A DNA stretch of 64,000 nucleotides, taken from contig JAFYHT010000070.1 of assembly GCA_017539025.1 (NCBI GenBank), positions 23,819 to 87,818 of the forward strand. The letters run 5' to 3'. This stretch comes from Erysipelotrichaceae bacterium. Lineage in GTDB: Bacteria; Bacillota_I; Bacilli_A; Erysipelotrichales; Erysipelotrichaceae. Position 1 is the stretch's first letter. Every line of letters begins with the position of its first letter. The translations under genes were made by a program, and so were the position numbers. Of this stretch, positions 7,940 to 15,483 are shown piece by piece. Under the pieces are notes generated by a model. It did not search any database. It saw nothing but the letters and a program-made list of their open reading frames with translations, and was not told where the DNA came from.

Positions 7940-9036
7940 ATATCGCCTATAAGTACAGGATATATCCGAACAAAGACCAGATCGTTCTCATTGAGAAGAC
8001 TTTTGGCTGCTGCCGCAAGGTATGGAATCTGATGTTAGGCGACAAGATCTCTTATTACGAAAAGACAGGAAAACAGTTACTTACAACGCCCGCCAAATAT
8101 AAGAGAGACTATCCTTTTCTGAAAGAGGCTGACTCTCTGGCTTTGGCCAATGTTCAGCTGAATCTTGAAAGAGCCTGTGACAATTTCTTCAGAGACAGGA
8201 AGATCGGTTTTCCAAGATACAAATCAAAGAAGCATCCAAAGAAAAGCTATACCACCAATATGGTGAACGGCAATATCGTTCTTGATTTTGAAAACAAGAC
8301 AATAAAGCTTCCCAAGCTGGGTCATATAAAAGCCGTGTATCACCGTTTTCCTGATAATGAGTGGAAAGTGAAATCGGTAACTGTTTCAAGAAACGCAATC
8401 AATCAGTATTATGTTTCAGTCCTGTTTGAATATGAAGCCAGTATAGATCCTGTCAAAGCAGATCAGAACAGCATCGTTCTCGGTCTGGATTATAAGTCCG
8501 ATGGTCTTTATACCGATTCAGAAGGATACTGTGCCGGCATGCCTCATTATTACCTCAAAGCCCAGAAGAAGTCAGCCAGACAGCAGCGTAAGCTTTCTAA
8601 GAAAGTGCTCCACTCCAATAACTGGTATAAGCAGCAATACAAAGTCAACAAAACAGCCATCAAAGTGTCAAGGCAAAGAAGAGACTTCTTACATAAACAG
8701 TCTAAGAAGATAGCCAATTCCTACGATTTTGTTTCTGTGGAAGACATCGATATGAAAGCTTTATCTCAAAGTCTCAAACTGGGTAAAGCTACAATGGATA
8801 ACGGTTATGGCATGTTTATCAATATGCTTTCCTATAAGCTTGAAGCCAAGGGCGGAAGGCTTATCAGAGTTGACAGGTTCTTTCCTTCTACACAATTATG
8901 TTCAAACTGCGGAAAGATAAAAAAGATACCGTTATCACAAAGAGTATACTCCTGCGGGTGTGGTATCTTTATAGATCGTGACTATAACAGTGCGATCAAC
9001 ATAACCCATGAGGGTAAAAGACTGCTTCTGTCATAG
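7936..9036 (+). CDS. tnpB: TnpB RNA-guided nuclease (OrfB)
   Basis: 366 residues, normal length. The N-terminal wedge/REC part (AYKYRIYPNKDQ) is followed by a RuvC nuclease. Its acidic residues are Asp185 (LGLDYKSDG), Glu269 (VSVEDIDM) and Asp349 (DRDYNSAIN). A zinc ribbon is made by Cys322, Cys325, Cys340 and Cys342. All catalytic residues are present, so it should be active. TnpB uses an RNA made from the 3' end of its gene and the right end of the element, with a guide copied from the flank, to cut empty donor sites next to the TAM and so retain the element. Confidence 0.95.
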   Translation: MNIAYKYRIYPNKDQIVLIEKTFGCCRKVWNLMLGDKISYYEKTGKQLLTTPAKYKRDYPFLKEADSLALANVQLNLERACDNFFRDRKIGFPRYKSKKHPKKSYTTNMVNGNIVLDFENKTIKLPKLGHIKAVYHRFPDNEWKVKSVTVSRNAINQYYVSVLFEYEASIDPVKADQNSIVLGLDYKSDGLYTDSEGYCAGMPHYYLKAQKKSARQQRKLSKKVLHSNNWYKQQYKVNKTAIKVSRQRRDFLHKQSKKIANSYDFVSVEDIDMKALSQSLKLGKATMDNGYGMFINMLSYKLEAKGGRLIRVDRFFPSTQLCSNCGKIKKIPLSQRVYSCGCGIFIDRDYNSAINITHEGKRLLLS

Positions 9037-9142
9037 GGCCGGGACGGCCCGAATATAAGCCTGTGGAGCCTATGTAAGACTTACTCAGTAAGCAAAAGGC
9101 TGTGAAACAGGAAGCTCGGCCATTCATGGCCGGGTAGTTCAC
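8990..9142 (+). ncRNA. Probable omega (right-end) RNA scaffold
   Basis: By family analogy the omega RNA spans the tnpB 3' end and the right end of the element. The stretch after the stop is strongly structured: GGGCC (9036-9040) pairs with GGCCC (9046-9050), then a middle part around 9054-9110, then the terminal hairpin at 9115-9134 before the cleavage tip at 9142. The guide would begin at 9143 with GACATGCATATGAAAG, which is toxin-gene sequence. The 5' boundary is not visible and is approximate. Confidence 0.5.
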
Positions 9143-9243
9143 GACATGCATATGAAAGATTTCGTTTCTCGGGAGACGTACATAAACCACCGTTTGATGA
9201 AGTTTATCAGACTGTGAAAGATTATGTAAAAAGCTTCATATAA
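9143..9243 (+). pseudogene. AbiEii-type toxin gene, 3' part after the IS element
   Basis: In phase with the 5' part this encodes HAYERFRFSGDVHKPPFDEV and ends VKSFI-stop at 9243. The KPPFDEVY motif is a known C-terminal feature of AbiEii-type nucleotidyltransferases. The joining codon is A from 7400 plus GA at 9143-9144 (Arg). Confidence 0.88.
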
Positions 9244-9259
9244 AAAAATATAAATAGTA

Positions 9260-9288
9260 TTGACAGTCATATGAACCTCTGATATAAT
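9260..9288 (+). promoter_or_regulatory. Consensus sigma-A promoter for the riboswitch-flotillin transcript
   Basis: TTGACA (9260-9265), 17 bases, TATAAT (9283-9288). Both hexamers are perfect. Transcription would start at about 9295, just at the 5' edge of the riboswitch. Confidence 0.9.
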
Positions 9289-9293
9289 CAAAG

Positions 9294-9399
9294 TAACTTG
9301 AGGGAGTAATCGGCCTGCAAAGGCAGAGAAGCCGTCAGCCGTTCATATGAACCGGCCATCTTTAATCGATGAGACTCATGTATGAAACATGAGTTTTTT
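9294..9399 (+). ncRNA. yybP-ykoY manganese-type riboswitch with terminator
   Basis: The two conserved loops are visible: GGGAGTA at 9302-9308 and GCCGTCAGCCG at 9331-9341. The closing part ACCGGCC...GATGAGAC runs to 9375. This matches the pattern of the manganese-sensing yybP-ykoY class. It runs directly into a terminator hairpin ACTCATG (9374-9380) / CATGAGT (9388-9394) with TTTTTT. The overlap of the closing strand with the terminator suggests a transcriptional ON switch, with Mn2+ preventing termination. Confidence 0.75.
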
Positions 9400-9422
9400 A
9401 TTGGATAAAGGAGGAAAATACA

Positions 9423-10835
9423 ATGAATATCATGAAATTTCTGATACCCATGGTATCGCTGCTCTTATTTTTTCTGCTGCTCATATGTGGCTATGTCAAA
9501 GCGTCTCCGGATGTAGCGATCATCATATCGGGCTTAAGGAAGACACCAAGAGTCCTGATCGGGCGTTCCGGGATCAAGATGCCTTTCTTGGAGAAAGTCG
9601 ATCATCTCCATCTCGGACAGATCTCAGTCGATATCAAGACTGATACCTATATCCCGACAAATGATTTCATCAATGTGAAGGTCGATGCGATCGCCAAGGT
9701 CAGAGTTGATACTTCTGCAGAGGGGATGTTAAAAGCGGAAAGGAACTTCTTGAATAAAGAGCCGGATGAGATCGCTATGGATCTGCAGGATTCTCTGCAG
9801 GGTAATATGAGAGAGATCATCGGCACATTAGATCTCAAGACGATCAATACCGACAGGGATTCTTTCTCAGATCAGGTCATGGCAAAGGCTTCCAAGGATA
9901 TGGAGAAGCTGGGGATCGAGATCCTGTCCTGCAATATCCAGAATGTCATCGATGAAAACGGTCTGATCAATGATCTGGGTATGGATAATACTTCCAAGAT
10001 CAAGAAAGATGCGCAGATCGCCAAGGCTGAGGCCGACAGAGATGTCGCGATCGCCAAGGCAAAGGCAGATAAAGCTGCCAATGATGCAAGAGTTGAAGCA
10101 GAGACTCAGATCGCCATGAGGAACAACGAACTGGCGATCAAACAGGCAGAACTGAAGCTGGAATCCGATAAGAAGCAGGCAATGGCCGATGCGGCTTATG
10201 AGATCCAGAAGCAGGAACAGGAAAAAAGCATTCAGACGGCAACAATGAATGCACAGATCGCCAAGGCGGAAAGAGAGACGGAACTCAAGATGAAGGAAGT
10301 CGAAGTCCGCCAGCACGAACTCTCCGCAACCGTTGAAAAAGAAGCCGATGCAAGGAAATATGCATCCGAGAAAGAAGCGGAAGCCAATCTGATCAGACTG
10401 CAGAAAGAAGCTGAGGCTAAGAAATACCTGGCTCAGATGGAGGCAGAGGCGATCGAAGCTAAGGGCAAGGCTGAAGCAGAAGCGATCAGACAGAAAGGTC
10501 TTGCGGAAGCGGAAGCAATGGAAAAGAAGGCAGAAGCTTATCAGAAATACAATGGCGCTGCCATGGCTGAGATGATGATCAAGATCATGCCTCAGCTTGC
10601 GGCTGAAATTGCAAAACCGATCTCATCGATCGATAAAGTGACGATCTATGACAGCGGAAACGGTGAAAGCGGTGTATCTCAGGTCTCAGGCAATATGCCG
10701 ATCATCATGAAACAGGTCTTCGATACGATGTCAGAGGCTACAGGAGTGGATCTGAAGGAAATATTAAAGGCCAATACTTATGATGCCAAGGTCACAAGGA
10801 ATATCAATGTGACAGGGCTTGAGCAGAAAGAATAA
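9423..10835 (+). CDS. Flotillin-like SPFH-domain membrane protein
   Basis: 470 residues: one N-terminal membrane segment (about 5-27), an SPFH/band-7 domain (about 30-190), then a long Ala/Glu/Lys-rich coiled coil (about 195-380, repeats of KAEAEA and AEAxAK type), and a C-terminal assembly region. This is the FloT/YuaG arrangement. Such proteins form oligomeric membrane scaffolds in lipid microdomains. Its usual partner, an NfeD-like protein, is not next to it. AAAGGAGG (9408-9414) precedes ATG 9423. Expression appears to be controlled by the upstream manganese-type riboswitch, an unusual target for that class. Confidence 0.9.
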   Translation: MNIMKFLIPMVSLLLFFLLLICGYVKASPDVAIIISGLRKTPRVLIGRSGIKMPFLEKVDHLHLGQISVDIKTDTYIPTNDFINVKVDAIAKVRVDTSAEGMLKAERNFLNKEPDEIAMDLQDSLQGNMREIIGTLDLKTINTDRDSFSDQVMAKASKDMEKLGIEILSCNIQNVIDENGLINDLGMDNTSKIKKDAQIAKAEADRDVAIAKAKADKAANDARVEAETQIAMRNNELAIKQAELKLESDKKQAMADAAYEIQKQEQEKSIQTATMNAQIAKAERETELKMKEVEVRQHELSATVEKEADARKYASEKEAEANLIRLQKEAEAKKYLAQMEAEAIEAKGKAEAEAIRQKGLAEAEAMEKKAEAYQKYNGAAMAEMMIKIMPQLAAEIAKPISSIDKVTIYDSGNGESGVSQVSGNMPIIMKQVFDTMSEATGVDLKEILKANTYDAKVTRNINVTGLEQKE

Positions 10836-10840
10836 GACAG

Positions 10841-10878
10841 AATGACAGCTGAAGGAAATCTTCAGCTGTCATTAATAT
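10841..10878 (+). terminator. Terminator after flotillin gene
   Basis: AATGACAGCTGAAG (10841-10854) pairs perfectly with CTTCAGCTGTCATT (10860-10873). The following T-run is weak (AATATTT). Confidence 0.75.
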
Positions 10879-10927
10879 TTAAGTAAATATAGGCAAAAAG
10901 AAAAGAATTACCGATATTTACTTAAAT
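10877..10927. repeat. 14-base inverted repeat with 23-base spacer
   Basis: ATTTAAGTAAATAT (10877-10890) and ATATTTACTTAAAT (10914-10927) are perfect inverted copies. They could be a two-site operator for the phosphatase gene at 11022 or an AT-rich cruciform. Only position and symmetry support this. Confidence 0.5.
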
Positions 10928-11021
10928 TCTGAAAGAACATTTTTACAATATAGACAGAGATTGTTTTAAAAGAAAAGTGATGATTAAATGGAATCAGATA
11001 GATGAATAAAGGGGAAAGCTT

Positions 11022-11738
11022 ATGAAAAACAGACTGATCCTGGATATCCATACCCATACGATCGTTTCCGGACATGCGTATGGAACGGTGAGAGAAAACG
11101 CATTGGCCGCAAGTGAAAAAGGTCTTGTGGGTTTGGGTTTGAGTGAACATGCCCCGGGCATTCCCGGAACATGTGAGCCGATCTATTTTTCCAATATGAA
11201 GGCGATTCCGAGAAACCTTTATGGTGTCAATATCTACTATGGCGTAGAAAACAACATCCTGAATGACGGGACGATGTCTTTAAGCGATCGCATCCTGCAG
11301 AGACTGGATTACTGTATCGCCGGAGTTCATGGATTCACTTATGAGGATCAGGGAGTAGAGAAGAATACGGATGCCATGATCAGCTGTATGAAAAATCCTA
11401 AGACTTTCTTTGTGTCTCATCCCGATGACAGTTCTTTCGCTTTAGACTATGAAAGACTTGTGAAGGCAGCCAAGGAATATGGTGTTGCCCTGGAAGTCAA
11501 CAACTCTTCTTTCACAAGCAGTTACAAGAGAGATGTTGAAAAGAATATCAGAACATATCTTGATCTATGCATGAAATACAGGACGAATATCTATGTGGGT
11601 TCGGATGCCCATGATCCAAGTCAGATCGCCAGATTTGACAGGGCGATCGCTTTGCTGGATGAGGTCGGTTTTGATGAAGAACTGATCATCAACAATTCGG
11701 AAGAAAAGTTCAGGAAGTTCATCAACTTCAAAGGATAG
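11022..11738 (+). CDS. PHP-domain phosphatase (YcdX/histidinol-phosphatase-like)
   Basis: 238 residues, a single PHP domain. Metal ligands are visible: HTH at His10/His12, EHAP with His43, GVHG with His103, SHPDD with His133, and GSDAHD with Asp195/His197. PHP phosphatases use three metal ions, often Zn or Mn, to hydrolyse small phosphate esters. The sequence is nearer YcdX-type phosphatases than the HisK enzyme, and no histidine biosynthesis genes are nearby. The ribosome site AAAGGGGAAAG precedes ATG. The ASRT-family gene follows after 9 bases, so the two share an operon. Confidence 0.85.
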   Translation: MKNRLILDIHTHTIVSGHAYGTVRENALAASEKGLVGLGLSEHAPGIPGTCEPIYFSNMKAIPRNLYGVNIYYGVENNILNDGTMSLSDRILQRLDYCIAGVHGFTYEDQGVEKNTDAMISCMKNPKTFFVSHPDDSSFALDYERLVKAAKEYGVALEVNNSSFTSSYKRDVEKNIRTYLDLCMKYRTNIYVGSDAHDPSQIARFDRAIALLDEVGFDEELIINNSEEKFRKFINFKG

Positions 11739-11747
11739 GAGGAAAAT

Positions 11748-12092
11748 ATGTGCGTTAAATACATCCCTGACGGATATTGGAACAGCCATGGAAACGGATT
11801 ATATAATTCCCATGAATCAGTCTGTGTCATCAACCCTTACGAAGAAGAAATCACAGTGAAGATGACTCTGTATTTTGAAGACAGAGAAAAGATGGATGGA
11901 TTTGAAGTGAAGGTCCTTCCGGAAAGGACTCTTCATATCAGGATGGATAAGATCATCAACAACAAAGGAAAAACCGTTCCGATGGATGTACCTTATGCGA
12001 TGAAGATCGAATGTGAAAAGGACATTCCGATCCAATATTCCAGAATGGATACATCACAAAAGGAAATGGGACTCTGTACGACGATCATATAA
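11748..12092 (+). CDS. Sensory rhodopsin transducer (ASRT) family protein
   Basis: 114 residues matching the small all-beta ASRT family (PF07100 as I recall). Marks are IPDGYW near the start, SHESVCVINPYEEE, TLYFEDREKMDGFEVKVLPE, the RTLHIRMD strand, VPYAMKIE and YSRMDTSQKE. In Anabaena the founding member binds a photoreceptor, but Bacillota copies occur without rhodopsin and probably bind sugars or other ligands as a tetramer. AGGAGG lies before ATG. The gene sits 9 bases after the PHP phosphatase, suggesting a carbohydrate-related rather than light role. Confidence 0.82.
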   Translation: MCVKYIPDGYWNSHGNGLYNSHESVCVINPYEEEITVKMTLYFEDREKMDGFEVKVLPERTLHIRMDKIINNKGKTVPMDVPYAMKIECEKDIPIQYSRMDTSQKEMGLCTTII

Positions 12093-12126
12093 AAATATGG
12101 CATAGCTTTGGGCTATGCCATATTTC
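12091..12126. terminator. Bidirectional terminator
   Basis: AATATGGCATAGC and GCTATGCCATATT flank a short loop centred near 12108, with A-rich left and T-rich right sides. It separates the convergent ASRT and CDF genes. Confidence 0.85.
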
Positions 12127-12128
12127 TC

Positions 12129-13259
12129 TTATCCAGCTGTTTCTTCAGAGAAATCTGTGTCCATTGCGATCTGCAAGGTGTAGTCAGGATATTGTTTCTG
12201 AATCTCTTCACAGATCTGTCTGTGCACTTCTCTTCTGTCTTTCGCATCAAAGCTGACGACGATGTCAAAGCGCATCGTCTTTTCTTTCTTGTCCAGATAG
12301 AAGCCATGCATCTGCAGGATATGAGGATGGGAAAGAACGATCTTTGATACATCTTCTCTGGCTTTGATCGCATCAGGGTCTTTCGTATTGATGGAATAGA
12401 CACCGATGGCGGTCAATATCACATCGTGTTTCTGATAGACATCGACTGTGATCTTGCGGATCAGTTTGTCTAAGTCATCGGCTGAAAGTGTATCAGGAAC
12501 TTCGATGTGGATGGATCCGTTGTAGGAATCCGGTCCATAGTTGTGAAGGACCAGGTCATAGGCTCCTGAAACTTCAGGATGACTTATGACTGTTTCCTTG
12601 ATCTCTCTGGCAAGCTGCGGTTCAGCTCTTTCGCCCAGGATCTTTGACAAAGTATCTGACAACATTTCGATACCGGACTTGATGATGGCGATTGCGATCA
12701 GTGCACCAAGCCATGCTTCAAGAGAAACATGGAAGAACATATATACTGCAGCAGCCACAAGTGTGGAAGCTGAGATGATCGAATCCAGTGTTGCGTCTTC
12801 TCCTGAATTGATCAGGGAGTCGGAATTCACTTCTTTGCCAACGTGTTTGACATATCTTCCCAAAAGGATCTTGACGATGACGGCGACCGCAACGATCACT
12901 AAAGTAAGAGTACTGTAGTCCGGAGTTTCCGGATGGATGATCTTCTTGACTGATTCAATGAAGGCGGTGACACCGGCATAGAGTACCAGGATCGATATCA
13001 GCATCGCACTCATATACTCGATCCTTCCATAGCCGAACGGATGTTTCCTGTCAGGTTCTTTTCCGGCGAGTTTTGTGCCAATGATCGTGATCAGAGAACT
13101 TGCGGCATCGGAAATGTTGTTGAGGGCATCCATCACGATAGCGATCGAGTTGGAAGCGAGCCCAACGAATGCCTTGAAAGCTGCCAGAAAAACATTGGCC
13201 AGGATCCCGATGATGCTGGTACGGATGATCGTCTTGTCTCTGTTTGTCTGCGTGTTCAT
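12129..13259 (-). CDS. Cation diffusion facilitator (CDF) metal efflux protein
   Basis: 376 residues: six-helix CDF transmembrane domain (about 10-210) plus an extended cytoplasmic tail of about 165 residues, longer than usual and apparently two ferredoxin-like repeats. The membrane site reads MDALNNISD in helix 2 and DATLD in helix 5. The first half of the usual HxxxD/DxxxD pair is thus Asn46-Asp50, a variant common in Bacillota and often linked with Mn or Fe rather than Zn. It is the last gene of the OhrR-GPx operon, starting two bases after the peroxidase stop, which links metal efflux with peroxide defence. Confidence 0.88.
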   Translation of the reverse strand: MNTQTNRDKTIIRTSIIGILANVFLAAFKAFVGLASNSIAIVMDALNNISDAASSLITIIGTKLAGKEPDRKHPFGYGRIEYMSAMLISILVLYAGVTAFIESVKKIIHPETPDYSTLTLVIVAVAVIVKILLGRYVKHVGKEVNSDSLINSGEDATLDSIISASTLVAAAVYMFFHVSLEAWLGALIAIAIIKSGIEMLSDTLSKILGERAEPQLAREIKETVISHPEVSGAYDLVLHNYGPDSYNGSIHIEVPDTLSADDLDKLIRKITVDVYQKHDVILTAIGVYSINTKDPDAIKAREDVSKIVLSHPHILQMHGFYLDKKEKTMRFDIVVSFDAKDRREVHRQICEEIQKQYPDYTLQIAMDTDFSEETAG

Positions 13260-13260
13260 A

Positions 13261-13806
13261 CTATAAGATCGCAGCGACAGCCTCGCGGACCTCTTTCATG
13301 TCGACAGTCGGCTCAAAGCGGGATACGACATTGCCTTCACGGTCTACCAGGAACTTGGTGAAGTTCCATTTGATATAAGCCTTGCCACCGAATGCTTTGT
13401 TGTTCATATCGGCAAACTTCTTTAAACCGGCAGCTGTCAGGCCCTTGCCGAAAGAAGTGAATGGTTTTTCGGTTGCCAGATATGCGAAGAGCGGATCAGC
13501 TGTTTCGCCATTGACATCGATCTTGGCAAACTGCGGGAATTCGGTTTTGAATTTCAGAGTGCAGAACTCATGGATCTCATCGTCTGTTCCAGGCGCCTGA
13601 TTGGCAAACTGGTTGCAAGGGAAGTCGAGGATCTCAAATCCCTGATCCTTGAATTCCTTGTACATCGCTTCCAGCGGATCATAGTGCGGAGTGAATCCGC
13701 ATCCGGTTGCGGTGTTGACGATCAGCAGGACTTTTCCTGCATAGTCTGATAAGCTGACTTCATTTCCTTTTCTGTCTTTTACGGTAAAATCATAGACTGT
13801 CTTCAT
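13261..13806 (-). CDS. Glutathione/thioredoxin peroxidase family protein
   Basis: 181 residues, the normal length. The peroxidatic cysteine is Cys36 in NTATGCGF, and the catalytic partners are in FPCNQF (Asn65, Gln66) and KWNFTKF (Trp147, Asn148). It has Cys, not selenocysteine. Bacterial members of this group usually take electrons from thioredoxin. It is the second gene of a three-gene operon behind a peroxide-sensing OhrR-like repressor. AGGAGAAAAAC lies before ATG 13806. Confidence 0.93.
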   Translation of the reverse strand: MKTVYDFTVKDRKGNEVSLSDYAGKVLLIVNTATGCGFTPHYDPLEAMYKEFKDQGFEILDFPCNQFANQAPGTDDEIHEFCTLKFKTEFPQFAKIDVNGETADPLFAYLATEKPFTSFGKGLTAAGLKKFADMNNKAFGGKAYIKWNFTKFLVDREGNVVSRFEPTVDMKEVREAVAAIL

Positions 13807-13822
13807 TTGTTTTTCTCCTTCA

Positions 13823-14263
13823 TTATTTGTTTTTCTGGTTTTCTAACAGTTCATAGAGCAGTGTATACAGCATCTGTGCCTTTTCAGGAGGCAGGTCGAT
13901 ACAGCTTGCGACTTTTTCCGGCACATCTTTTGCCTTGTCTTGTAAAGCTCTTCCTTCTTTGCTAAGAGACACCAGGACGACACGGTCATCTTCCTTGCTG
14001 CGTCTTTTTTCGATATAACCTTCTTCCTGCATCTTCTTGAGAAGAGGAGATAATGTGCCATTGTCTAACATCAGTTTTTCGCAGATCTCACCGACGGTGA
14101 TCTCATCTTTTTCCCATAACACCAGCATAACGATGTATTGAGTATAGGTGAGTCCCAATGGCTTGAGATACGGAGTGTAGAGACTGACGATATTCCTGGA
14201 TGCCGCATAAAGCGGGAAGCAGAGCTGATTGGATAATTTCATCGCTTCATATTCATCTCTCAT
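13823..14263 (-). CDS. OhrR-like MarR-family peroxide-sensing repressor
   Basis: 146 residues from ATG 14263, chosen because AAGGAGGAG lies seven bases upstream; a start 20 codons earlier has no such site. It is a winged helix-turn-helix MarR protein. Cys15 in NQLCFPLYAASR matches the redox cysteine of OhrR, with the partner tyrosines downstream, and TYTQYIVMLVLWE and the DDRVVLVSLS wing are typical. On oxidation it should release its operator and open the peroxidase-CDF operon, which it heads. The operator lies directly upstream. Confidence 0.88.
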   Translation of the reverse strand: MRDEYEAMKLSNQLCFPLYAASRNIVSLYTPYLKPLGLTYTQYIVMLVLWEKDEITVGEICEKLMLDNGTLSPLLKKMQEEGYIEKRRSKEDDRVVLVSLSKEGRALQDKAKDVPEKVASCIDLPPEKAQMLYTLLYELLENQKNK

Positions 14264-14290
14264 TCTTTCTCCTCCTTTATATTTAATACA

Positions 14291-14323
14291 ATTATATTTT
14301 ATCAAATATAATCTGTTTGTCAA
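14291..14323 (-). promoter_or_regulatory. Promoter and OhrR-type operator of the peroxide operon
   Basis: On the minus strand TTGACA (14323-14318), 16 bases, TAAAAT (14301-14296). A perfect palindrome with arms ATTATATTT (14291-14299) and AAATATAAT (14304-14312) covers the -10. This resembles the AT-rich OhrR box and fits autorepression. Confidence 0.78.
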
Positions 14324-14385
14324 TATGATTAATGGTTTTCCTCAGCATATGCATGATTGTATAATGATATACAGGAAGTAATACT

Positions 14386-15480
14386 ATGCAACATTTTAAG
14401 ACTTATTCGGGAAAAGAACCTTATGTATTCTTTTCTTATGCCCATGCCAATTCGGATAAGGTGCTGCCTGTCATTGAGATACTGGATCAGAAGAATTACC
14501 GTCTCTGGTATGATGCCGGGATAGAGGCCGGAAGCAATTGGCCGGAAGTCGTTGCTTCCCATCTTCTCAATTCTGATACTGTTTTACTGTTTGTTTCCGA
14601 TCGCTTTCTGAAATCACAGAACTGTGCCAGAGAGGTCAATTATGCGGTATCTGAAAGAAAGAAAATGTACTGCATCTTCTTAGAAGATGTGAAACTGCCT
14701 GAAGATATGGCCATGCAGCTGTCAACGGTAGAAAAACTCTATGCCTTTGATATGAATGAAAGACAGATCGCAGAGAAGATCATCGAAAAGATCGGCGAAG
14801 AGTATCTGGGCGATGGTGTAACGGGTTATGAAAAGGCAGAAAAGAAGGGCACTTCTGCCAATATATGGCGGATCATCTCCATCGTTTTTGCGTCACTGTT
14901 TTTGCTGCTGGCGGGTTCTGTCTTTGCCTATTTCAACAACTGGTTTTCTTTTGCCGGAGTCAATAATGAAACGATCGATCATGAAGGAAGCGAAGTGGAA
15001 GTCACGGAATTCAAGGATTCTCTTTCTCAAAGCATCCTTCTGAAAGCTTATGATGGGACTTCTTTGTATCTTTGCGGAAACTATATGGTTTCTGATGCAG
15101 ATGCGATCAGATATAAAGACGGAAACTGTTATATCGGTGAACAGCTGATCGAAGAAGGAACTTTTGATGATCTTGAAACGATCGCTTCCAAGGATATCTC
15201 ATATCTGGCAATGGTCAATGAGGGAATAGAGGATTTTAATGAGCTGGGAAAGATGAGCCAGCTGAAATACTTGGATCTATCGGAAAATCCGATAAAAGAT
15301 CTTTCTTTCTTAAAAGGATTGAAACAGCTGCAGATACTCAAGATCATCGGCGTAGATGCGGATTATGATGTGATCGATGAACTGAAGGATCTCAAGTATC
15401 TTTATATCAGTGAAGACATGTATCAAAGGATCTGTGAAAGCATCGATACAAGCAGGATCGATGTGGTCGTGAAGAGGTGA
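14386..15480 (+). CDS. TIR domain - transmembrane - leucine-rich repeat protein
   Basis: 364 residues. Residues 10-140 are a TIR domain: FFSYAH (15-20), WYDAGIEAG, LLFVSDRFLKS, then CAREV with Glu83 at the position of the NAD-cleaving glutamate. One membrane helix follows at about 160-183. The outer part has an unknown beta segment and ends with two or three leucine-rich repeats (LKYLDLSENPIKDLSFLKGL). The TIR head is N-terminal and presumably cytoplasmic. TATAAT is at 14360-14365 and AGGAAG precedes ATG. The next gene, with the same plan but a degenerate TIR, starts 3 bases later. This could be a membrane sensor or an abortive-infection-like NADase; the role is unproven. Confidence 0.85.
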   Translation: MQHFKTYSGKEPYVFFSYAHANSDKVLPVIEILDQKNYRLWYDAGIEAGSNWPEVVASHLLNSDTVLLFVSDRFLKSQNCAREVNYAVSERKKMYCIFLEDVKLPEDMAMQLSTVEKLYAFDMNERQIAEKIIEKIGEEYLGDGVTGYEKAEKKGTSANIWRIISIVFASLFLLLAGSVFAYFNNWFSFAGVNNETIDHEGSEVEVTEFKDSLSQSILLKAYDGTSLYLCGNYMVSDADAIRYKDGNCYIGEQLIEEGTFDDLETIASKDISYLAMVNEGIEDFNELGKMSQLKYLDLSENPIKDLSFLKGLKQLQILKIIGVDADYDVIDELKDLKYLYISEDMYQRICESIDTSRIDVVVKR

Positions 15481-15483
15481 CTT

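Larger units (their letters stand above)
7401..9142 (+). mobile_element. IS200/IS605-family element with tnpA and tnpB
   Basis: Both ends are fixed by the interrupted toxin frame: the left flank ends TTTAA (7396-7400) and the right flank resumes at 9143. The left subterminal hairpin is TCTCCC (7418-7423) with GGGAGA (7434-7439). The right hairpin is CTCGGCCA (9115-9122) with TGGCCGGG (9127-9134), followed by GTAGTTCAC, the usual right tip of this family. There are no terminal inverted repeats and no target duplication, as expected for single-strand peel-and-paste transposition. Both genes are intact, so the element may be active. The inferred target, and TnpB TAM, is TTTAA or a part of it. 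Confidence 0.92.

Noticed and set aside
9301..9375. Alternative reading of the 9.3 kb leader as a T-box or purine riboswitch
   Set aside because: No T-box GGTGGNACC motif and no purine core; the GGGAGTA and GCCGTCAGCCG loops fit the yybP-ykoY class much better.
9389..9643. 84-codon frame starting in the riboswitch terminator
   Set aside because: Shifted frame over the flotillin start; the ribosome site at 9408-9414 serves ATG 9423.
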